Shown piece by piece: positions 57,728-64,000 of a stretch of DNA of 64,000 nucleotides (positions are counted from its first letter, which is position 1; each line of letters starts with the position of its first letter). The DNA comes from an uncultured Shewanella sp. Its GTDB lineage: Bacteria; Pseudomonadota; Gammaproteobacteria; Enterobacterales; Shewanellaceae. A program made the translations under genes and the position numbers. The notes below the pieces were generated by a model that was given only the letters and a program-made list of their open reading frames with translations, had not been told where the DNA came from and did no database searches. The DNA is taken from assembly GCF_947491715.1 (NCBI RefSeq), contig NZ_CANLKR010000001.1, positions 124,001 through 188,000 of the forward strand. Reading direction: 5' to 3'.

Positions 57728-60196
57728 ATGAAAGTCATGAAGTTTGGTGGTACCTCACTTGCCAATTGGCAGCGATTTCAATCAGCGGCTGCCATTGTGG
57801 CAAAGTCGGCCAATGAAGAATCGATTGCTGTTGTCCTATCTGCGCCTGCAACGATTACCAATAGTTTATTGGAGGTGGTGGATGTTGCCACTGATGATGG
57901 ACAATTTGAATCGGTTTTATCCAGAATTGAGCAAGTGTTTACTGAGCTTTATGGACAAGCAGCCCAGGCGTTACTCTCAAGCAATCAAAGTCAGCACTTA
58001 CAAAATTGTTTGAATAAACAATTGGCTTTTTGGCGCAATAAATTACAAGGTATTACGCTGCTTGGTGTTTGCCCTGATAGTGTAAAAGCAGACATTATTA
58101 TCGGTGGAGAAAAACTGTCTGCGGCATTAATGGAGCAATTGATTAATGTGATGGGTCACAGTGCTGCGCAGCTCAATCCTCAGGCACTGTTACTCGCTGA
58201 GGGCGCAAGACTGGAATCGGCTGTCGATATCGAGGCCAGTAAAGTTAAGTTTAATGCTATTAATCTAGATGAGCACAGAGTGTGGGTGATGCCCGGCTTT
58301 AGTGCCGGTAGGGAAGATGGTTCGGTAGTCACTTTAGGACGTAATGGGTCTGATTATTCTGCGGCAGTATTAGCGGCCTGTATCGATGCCAGTTGCTGTG
58401 AAATTTGGACGGATGTTGATGGTATTTATAATACCGATCCTCGTGTGGTTTCAGATGCGAAATTACTGGCACAAATGAGTTACCAAGAAGCTATGGAAGT
58501 GTCTTATTTTGGCGCCAAAGTACTACACCCTAAAACGGTTGCTCCCATCGCTCAGTACCATATTCCTTGCTATATTCGTAATAGCTTTAATCCTGATGCA
58601 GTCGGTACCTTAGTGTCTAATGCACAAGATGAATCGGGATTAAGTGTGAAAGCCATTTCTAATCTCGATGAGCAGACCATGTTTGATGTCTCTGGGCCGG
58701 GTATGAAAGGCATGGTGGGCATGGCGAGCCGGACGTTAGGTGCCATTTCGAGAAGTGGCGTGTCAGTATCGCTTATTACGCAAAGTTCATCAGAATACAG
58801 TATTAGTTTTTGTGTGAATACATCGGACGCAGCAAATGCTAAACAGGCGTTAGAGCAAGAGTTTGAGCTGGAATTGCAAAGTGAGCTATTAGAGCCATTA
58901 GAAATACGCCATAACTTAGCAATCGTGTCCTTGATTGGTGATGGAATGCGGACAAACAAAGGGATCACGGCCACCTTTTCTCAAGCATTAGCGCAAGCAA
59001 CGGTGAATATTATTGCCATTGCACAAGGTTCATCAGAGCGTTCCATCTCTGCCGTTGTCGAGCAGCGTAAAATTAAAAATGCGATTTCAGCTTGCCATCA
59101 AAGCTTTTTCGATGTGCAACACTACCTCGATGTTTTTCTTGTGGGTTGCGGCAATGTTGGCGCGGGATTACTTGATCAAATTGCCAGTCAAGCAGACATG
59201 CTCAAAGAGCAACATATTAGCATCCGTGTGTGTGGCATTGTGAATTCAAGTAAAATGTTATTGAATGCGCAAGGAATTGATTTGGCGACATGGTCGTCTT
59301 TGTTGAATGAATCAACTCAACACAGTGATCTTGACTTTATGTTACGTTGGGCCAAAGAGCAGCAATTGCTTAACCCTGTGCTAGTTGACTGCACCTCAAG
59401 TGATTTCGTGTCAAATAAATACCTTGATGTGATGAATGCAGGTTTGCATGTTGTGACGCCGAATAAGAAAGCCAATACGCGTGATATGGCTTATTATCAG
59501 GCGTTGCGTCAAACAGCCTTAAAGCAACGTCGCCAATTCTTATATGAAACAACCGTGGGCGCGGGATTACCTGTCATTGATAACTTGAAAAAATTATTAT
59601 GTGCTGGTGATAAGCTATTGAGCTTTAGTGGTATTTTATCGGGAAGCTTATCTTATATTTTCGGCATGTTAGATGAAGGCATGAGTTTGTCAGAGGCAAC
59701 ACGTATAGCCAGAGAAAAATGCTTTACCGAACCCGATCCCAGAGATGATCTCAGTGGTATGGACGTGGCACGTAAGGTGCTTATTTTAGCGCGTGAAGTT
59801 GGACTAGACTTAGAGCTGAGTGACATCGAAGTCGAGTCAGTTTTACCGCCTCATTTTGATGCTTCCGGTGATGTTGAAACGTTTATGACGAACTTAACGA
59901 CATTGGATGAAGCCGTCGCAGCTCAAGTGAATAATGCTAAGGCTGAAGGCCGCTTATTACGTTATGTGGGACAAATCGATGAGCAAGGTTGCCGTGTTAA
60001 AATCGTTGAGGTTGATGCCACACATCCCCTTTATAGTGTGAAAGGTGGCGAAAATGCACTTGCCTTTAATAGCCGATATTATCAGCCAATTCCCTTCGTA
60101 TTGAGAGGGTATGGTGCTGGCACTGAGGTGACCGCTGCTGGGGCTTTTGCGGATGTCTTGAGAACATTAAATTGGACCCGAGAGGTAACAGCATGA
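57728..60196 (+). CDS. thrA: Aspartokinase I / homoserine dehydrogenase I
   Basis: Bifunctional enzyme for the first and third steps from aspartate to threonine. 822 residues from ATG 57728 ([17 protein letters not shown] upstream). The aspartokinase domain (1 to about 290) shows KFGGTSLAN and [13 protein letters not shown]. Regulatory ACT-like repeats follow (about 315-455, [33 protein letters not shown]). The dehydrogenase has [17 protein letters not shown] and [28 protein letters not shown]. Its stop overlaps the thrB start. Confidence 0.98.
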   Translation: MKVMKFGGTSLANWQRFQSAAAIVAKSANEESIAVVLSAPATITNSLLEVVDVATDDGQFESVLSRIEQVFTELYGQAAQALLSSNQSQHLQNCLNKQLAFWRNKLQGITLLGVCPDSVKADIIIGGEKLSAALMEQLINVMGHSAAQLNPQALLLAEGARLESAVDIEASKVKFNAINLDEHRVWVMPGFSAGREDGSVVTLGRNGSDYSAAVLAACIDASCCEIWTDVDGIYNTDPRVVSDAKLLAQMSYQEAMEVSYFGAKVLHPKTVAPIAQYHIPCYIRNSFNPDAVGTLVSNAQDESGLSVKAISNLDEQTMFDVSGPGMKGMVGMASRTLGAISRSGVSVSLITQSSSEYSISFCVNTSDAANAKQALEQEFELELQSELLEPLEIRHNLAIVSLIGDGMRTNKGITATFSQALAQATVNIIAIAQGSSERSISAVVEQRKIKNAISACHQSFFDVQHYLDVFLVGCGNVGAGLLDQIASQADMLKEQHISIRVCGIVNSSKMLLNAQGIDLATWSSLLNESTQHSDLDFMLRWAKEQQLLNPVLVDCTSSDFVSNKYLDVMNAGLHVVTPNKKANTRDMAYYQALRQTALKQRRQFLYETTVGAGLPVIDNLKKLLCAGDKLLSFSGILSGSLSYIFGMLDEGMSLSEATRIAREKCFTEPDPRDDLSGMDVARKVLILAREVGLDLELSDIEVESVLPPHFDASGDVETFMTNLTTLDEAVAAQVNNAKAEGRLLRYVGQIDEQGCRVKIVEVDATHPLYSVKGGENALAFNSRYYQPIPFVLRGYGAGTEVTAAGAFADVLRTLNWTREVTA

Positions 60197-61137
60197 GTGT
60201 GAAAGTCTATGCGCCTGCATCGATAGCCAATATTAGTGTTGGCTTTGATACTTTGGGTGCTGCATTGGCACCAGTTGATGGGACTTTATTGGGCGATACG
60301 GTTTCTATTGAGCCTGCAGAAAAAGGAGTGGTATTAGCCGTTAAAGGGCCTTGGGCTTATAAATTACCCATAGATCCTAAAGAGAATATTGTTTATCAAT
60401 GTGCTGAATTCTTTATTGATCAGTTAACGGATAAAAGTGCCTCTACGAGGGGGGTAAAGTTAACATTAGAGAAAAATTTACCAGTAGGCAGTGGGTTAGG
60501 TTCAAGCGCGAGCTCTGTTGTTGCTGCACTTTATGCATTAAATGAATATTTTAATGTGCCCTTTACAGCTGCTGATTTGTTGTTAGTTATGGGAAAGTTT
60601 GAAGGGCAGATCAGTGGCTCTGTACATTATGATAATGTTGCACCTTGTTATTTAGGGAAGATGCAACTGATTTTAAATGGAAAGGATCAAGTATGCGATG
60701 CTATTCCAAGCTTTAATAAATGGTATTGGGTTATGTCATATTCAGGTGTGTCTTTATCGACGGCTAAAATGAGACAGCTTTTACCTCATCAATATGACAA
60801 ATCAACGGCTATTGAGTTTGGTCGCCATTTAAGTACATTTGTGCATGCCTCTTATAAACAGGATGAGGGACTCGCTCTTGAGGCCTTAAAAGATGTGCTT
60901 GCAGAGCCTTATCGAGCTACTGCAATTCCGGGTTATATTGATGCTAAAGCCGCATTAGGGCAAATGGGAATGTTAGCGACGGGAATATCGGGGAGCGGTC
61001 CGACGCTTTTTACTATTACTAATAGCTTAGAAAAAGCCGAGCAAGCTAAAGCTTGGTTGGATACGCATTACCTGAATGATGAAAACGGTTTTTCACATAT
61101 TTGCCGAATTGATCCTCAAGGTGCAAGAAAAATTTAA
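60193..61137 (+). CDS. thrB: Homoserine kinase
   Basis: GHMP kinase phosphorylating homoserine. 314 residues starting at ATG 60193, overlapping the thrA stop by 4 bp (ATGA). [14 protein letters not shown], the ATP loop [18 protein letters not shown] and the C-terminal ISGSGPTLF are family signatures. The frame extends 7 codons upstream into thrA without a site. Confidence 0.97.
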   Translation: MSVKVYAPASIANISVGFDTLGAALAPVDGTLLGDTVSIEPAEKGVVLAVKGPWAYKLPIDPKENIVYQCAEFFIDQLTDKSASTRGVKLTLEKNLPVGSGLGSSASSVVAALYALNEYFNVPFTAADLLLVMGKFEGQISGSVHYDNVAPCYLGKMQLILNGKDQVCDAIPSFNKWYWVMSYSGVSLSTAKMRQLLPHQYDKSTAIEFGRHLSTFVHASYKQDEGLALEALKDVLAEPYRATAIPGYIDAKAALGQMGMLATGISGSGPTLFTITNSLEKAEQAKAWLDTHYLNDENGFSHICRIDPQGARKI

Positions 61138-61218
61138 TCGTGTTGAGTCTATTTATGTATAAATAGGTTTTAGCAATATGTAATAAAGCGTGTATTGAAC
61201 AATAAAGGGCAAGTTGTT

Positions 61219-62502
61219 ATGCAGTTATATAATTTGAAGCATCCTTCTCAAGTGGTAAGTTTTACTGAGGCAGTAAAACTTGGGCTAGGTAAAGATAGAG
61301 GGCTATTTTTTCCAACGGCGATCCCCGTTTTGGAAGATATGGACACGTTATTAGCACTGCCGTTTGTTGAAAGAAGCCAAAAAGTGATAGGTGCTTGGCT
61401 AGCTTCAGAGCTTGGACAAGATACCGTTGATGCATTAGTTGAAAAGGCATTCAACTTTGATGTGCCTTTAGTGAAAGCAGATGACAATCGATATAGTTTA
61501 GAGCTTTTTCATGGACCGACCTTAGCATTTAAGGATTTTGGTGCCCGTTTTATGGCCCAATGTCTGAATGAGTTAGCAAAAGATGAGACGATTAATATTC
61601 TTACCGCGACATCAGGTGATACTGGAGCGGCAGTAGCCGATGCCTTTTTTGGTCTTGATGCCATTAATGTGGTGGTGCTTTATCCAAAAGGAAAAATCAG
61701 CGTACTGCAAGAGAAGATGTTTACCACATTAGGTCAAAATATTCATACTGTTGCCGTTGATTCTGATTTTGATGCTTGCCAAGATTTAGTTAAACAGTCA
61801 TTTGAAGACAGCGAAATTCGTGATGGATTGCATCTAAACTCAGCTAATTCAATTAATATCAGCCGCCTACTTGCGCAGATTTGTTATTATTTTGAAGCCG
61901 TTGCCCAGTTTAAACAGCAGCATGAGACATTACCTGTTATTGCTGTACCCAGTGGTAATTTTGGTAACTTAACCGCGGGTTTGTTTGCTAAAGCCATGGG
62001 ATTACCCGTGAGCTATTTCGTTGCGGCGACGAACAGTAATGATACGGTTCCTCGTTACTTATTGGATGGGCAGTGGGCGCCTAATACCACTGTGGCGACC
62101 ATGTCAAATGCAATGGATGTCGCTGAGCCGAGTAATTGGCCAAGAGTCGAAGCAATTGTTGAAAAAATGGGGTGGTCTTTAAGCGATATTAAAGGTGTGG
62201 CATTGTCAGAATCACAAACCTCGGCAGCATTATTGGCATTATATGAAGCGGGGTATTTATCCGAGCCACATGGTGCGATTGCTGCAGATGCGTTAAATCA
62301 AGTGATGGGTGAAGGTGAGAAAGGCATTTTCTTAGGTACAGCACACCCTGCGAAATTCAATGAGGTTGTTGAGGCTGAGTTGAATATTGATTTACCTTTA
62401 CCTCAGGCTTTGGCTGACGTTGAGAGTAAGTCGATTTTATCTACTGAATTACCTGTCAGCTTTAAGGTATTAAAAACACATTTGTTTAATATTTTAAAGT
62501 GA
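61219..62502 (+). CDS. thrC: Threonine synthase
   Basis: PLP enzyme converting phosphohomoserine to threonine, last step of the operon. 427 residues from ATG 61219 (MQLYNLKHPSQVVSF), with AGGGCA upstream. The PLP-Lys is in ELFHGPTLAFKDFGARFMA; others are TATSGDTGAAVA, NSANSINISRLLAQICYYF and LGTAHPAKF. It lies 81 bp after thrB. Confidence 0.98.
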   Translation: MQLYNLKHPSQVVSFTEAVKLGLGKDRGLFFPTAIPVLEDMDTLLALPFVERSQKVIGAWLASELGQDTVDALVEKAFNFDVPLVKADDNRYSLELFHGPTLAFKDFGARFMAQCLNELAKDETINILTATSGDTGAAVADAFFGLDAINVVVLYPKGKISVLQEKMFTTLGQNIHTVAVDSDFDACQDLVKQSFEDSEIRDGLHLNSANSINISRLLAQICYYFEAVAQFKQQHETLPVIAVPSGNFGNLTAGLFAKAMGLPVSYFVAATNSNDTVPRYLLDGQWAPNTTVATMSNAMDVAEPSNWPRVEAIVEKMGWSLSDIKGVALSESQTSAALLALYEAGYLSEPHGAIAADALNQVMGEGEKGIFLGTAHPAKFNEVVEAELNIDLPLPQALADVESKSILSTELPVSFKVLKTHLFNILK

Positions 62503-62535
62503 TCGGTTCATCTTGGAGTGGAACACTTCTTTGAT

Positions 62536-62566
62536 AAAAAGAGCAGCATTTTATGCTGCTCTTTTT
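62536..62566 (+). terminator. Terminator of thrABC
   Basis: A perfect 14-bp stem (AAAAAGAGCAGCAT with ATGCTGCTCTTTTT) and 3-base loop, 33 bp after thrC. Confidence 0.92.
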
Positions 62567-62599
62567 ATGCCGGATAGGTTCAAATCTGGCTGATAAAAA

Positions 62600-62785
62600 C
62601 TATATGAATAAGTTGTCTATTTCGTCATTGAAATTATTATCGATATCTTGCAGTTCTTTGAGTAGGCGATGTTTTTCTTTTAGCGCTTCTATTTCACGCC
62701 ATTTTCGCTTTTTACTGGAATTTCTCGAGCGGCTGGGTTTTTCTACTACACTATCTAGCGCACAACCATAATCTAAACGATTCAT
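62600..62785 (-). CDS. DUF3545 small protein
   Basis: 61 residues from ATG 62785, behind an excellent GGAGG site. MNRLDYGCALDSVVEKPSRS is followed by a strongly basic, helical stretch SRNSSKKRKWREIEALKEKH and an acidic end. The pattern SKKRKWREIEALK-(x)-LLKEL is what I recall of DUF3545, found in Shewanella and relatives. Function unknown; the basic helix could bind nucleic acid. The frame extends upstream to 62860 without a site. Confidence 0.8.
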   Translation of the reverse strand: MNRLDYGCALDSVVEKPSRSRNSSKKRKWREIEALKEKHRLLKELQDIDNNFNDEIDNLFI

Positions 62786-62966
62786 AGCAACCTCCTGTCG
62801 TTTCTTTGTCATCAAATAAATAGCATGTTTTTCAAACAGGGTGCAACAAAAATGTTTCATTTGTGTTAATTTTGGGTGTTTTTTTTATTTATTTACACTT
62901 TAAATGCCGTTTGGTGTCAATGAGTGGAGAAAAAATAGGGGAGTTTATGCTGTGAGGAAAGCACAA

Positions 62967-62996
62967 AAAAGCCAATGATAGGGATCATTGGCTTTT
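62967..62996 (-). terminator. Terminator of pgi
   Basis: A perfect 13-bp stem (AAAAGCCAATGAT with ATCATTGGCTTTT) and 4-base loop, with further T on the minus strand, 31 bp beyond the pgi stop. Confidence 0.9.
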
Positions 62997-63026
62997 GATC
63001 AAAGCGATTTGAAAAACAATGGCGAA

Positions 63027-64000
63027 CTATATAGCCTGTTGGCGAAACAAATTGATTAATCCATTACTTGAGCTATCGAGCTCTGAGGCTTCTTCAGTCG
63101 CCGTTAAGCGTTCAAGCACATCATTGCCGAGCACTTTACCCAGTTCAACCCCCCATTGATCAAATGAGTTTATCTGCCAGATAGCCCCCTGAACAAAGGT
63201 TTTATGTTCATACAGCGCAATTAATGCTCCCAAAGTCGAGGGCGTTAACTTATCCATGAGTAAGGTATTACTCGGCTTATTACCAGGCATGACTTTATGC
63301 TTGGCGATCAGTTGCTTTTCATTGTCATCAAGGGAGCTGTTTTTCAATTCGGCTAAGGCTTCCTCAAAGGTTCTTCCTTGCATTAAGGCTTGTGTCTGTC
63401 CAAAGCAATTCGAAGCCAATTGGACATGGTGTTCACCTAATGGATTATGGCTATTGAGAGGCATAATGAAATCAGCCGGAATGAGCCCCGTTCCTTGATG
63501 TAATAACTGATGATAAGCGTGTTGACCGTTTGTGCCTTCACCGCCCCAAATAATAGGACCCGTATTATAGTCAACATTTTGTCCATTGAGAGTGACAGAT
63601 TTACCATTACTTTCCATATCAAGCTGTTGGAAATAAGCGGGAAGCCCTCTTAAGTAATGATCGTAAGTTAACACGACATGGGATTGTGCATTAAAAAAGT
63701 TCACATACCATACGGATAGTAGCCCCATAATAACAGGCATGTTTTCTTCAAGAGGGGCATTGGCAAAATGTTCATCCATTTCATTGGCGCCAGCGAGTAA
63801 CTCACGAAAGCGGGTCATACCGACGAGCAGTGCGATAGGCAGACCAATGGCAGACCAAAGTGAATATCGTCCGCCAACCCAGTCCCACATAGGAAAGATG
63901 TTTTCAGGTGCAATACCGAATTCACAGGCTTTTGTGACGTTGGAGCTAACGGCAACAAAATGCTTAGCTACATCACTTTGGTTGGCACCTTTGCGGATAA
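63027..64000 (-). CDS. pgi: Glucose-6-phosphate isomerase, 3' part (5' end outside window)
   Basis: Interconverts glucose 6-phosphate and fructose 6-phosphate. The frame is open to base 64000, so the N-terminal part is missing and about 323 codons remain. Visible are the upstream [18 protein letters not shown], the family signature [42 protein letters not shown] active-site residues with the catalytic Glu/His, and [16 protein letters not shown] at the C-terminal signature. Confidence 0.97.
   Translation of the reverse strand, partial: IRKGANQSDVAKHFVAVSSNVTKACEFGIAPENIFPMWDWVGGRYSLWSAIGLPIALLVGMTRFRELLAGANEMDEHFANAPLEENMPVIMGLLSVWYVNFFNAQSHVVLTYDHYLRGLPAYFQQLDMESNGKSVTLNGQNVDYNTGPIIWGGEGTNGQHAYHQLLHQGTGLIPADFIMPLNSHNPLGEHHVQLASNCFGQTQALMQGRTFEEALAELKNSSLDDNEKQLIAKHKVMPGNKPSNTLLMDKLTPSTLGALIALYEHKTFVQGAIWQINSFDQWGVELGKVLGNDVLERLTATEEASELDSSSNGLINLFRQQAI

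Overview
The window is an AT-rich stretch of gammaproteobacterial chromosome, most likely from Shewanella or a close relative. The evidence is gene content and order: a free-standing ArcB-like HPt protein (HptA) beside gltBD and oxyR, a PheA with a long extra C-terminal domain, a DUF3545 gene, and core operons arranged as in Enterobacterales/Alteromonadales (rpoE-rseABC, lepB-rnc-era-recO-pdxJ-acpS, rpsP-rimM-trmD-rplS, aroF-tyrA, raiA-pheL-pheA, thrLABC). I saw no rRNA, tRNA, CRISPR array, prophage or transposase gene.

Layout. 1-4119: the 3' part of tyrS, then a minus-strand group of small exported or membrane proteins ending with cobD/cbiB-like and mtnN. 4303-10167: gltBD (glutamate synthase), minus strand. 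10971-14446: hptA, oxyR, a membrane class III cyclase and mutH. 15130-20464: rppH-ptsP-TSUP permease-lgt-thyA. 20668-23510: nhaA, a small exported protein, a 331-bp MITE-like element, and nhaR. 23629-28763: sdhE-ygfX, nadB (convergent), and rpoE-rseABC behind a sigma-E type promoter. 28969-35625: lepA, then lepB-rnc-era-recO-pdxJ-acpS. 35791-37609: an Mpo1-like membrane protein, a RidA-family protein, and a phytochelatin-synthase-like exported protein. 38037-42441: nine tandem paralogous genes for small exported proteins. 42451-48566: corB/yfjD-like, ypjD-like, ffh, rpsP-rimM-trmD-rplS. 48669-48934: a second repeat element. 49047-54503: aroF-tyrA, a small membrane protein, and pheA with its leader peptide and raiA. 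54804-57103: cytochrome b561, cytochrome c', trpR and slyD. 57565-62502: the threonine operon with attenuator leader. 62600-64000: DUF3545 and the 3' part of pgi.

Most of the window is housekeeping: nitrogen assimilation, aromatic and threonine biosynthesis, translation and membrane targeting, and envelope stress response. The strongest candidate for something undescribed is the nine-gene array. Each member has a signal peptide, a Cys-X-[LIV]-Pro motif just after the predicted cleavage region, a second conserved Cys about 85-100 residues later, and usually a C-terminal RQNTG motif. Other points worth a look are a catalytically degenerate DAHP-synthase-like domain fused to PheA; a slyD whose Cys/His tail lies in frame beyond a stop codon; a MITE-like element ending 6 bp before the nhaR start codon; and two related palindromes carrying DnaA-box-like sequences between mutH and rppH.
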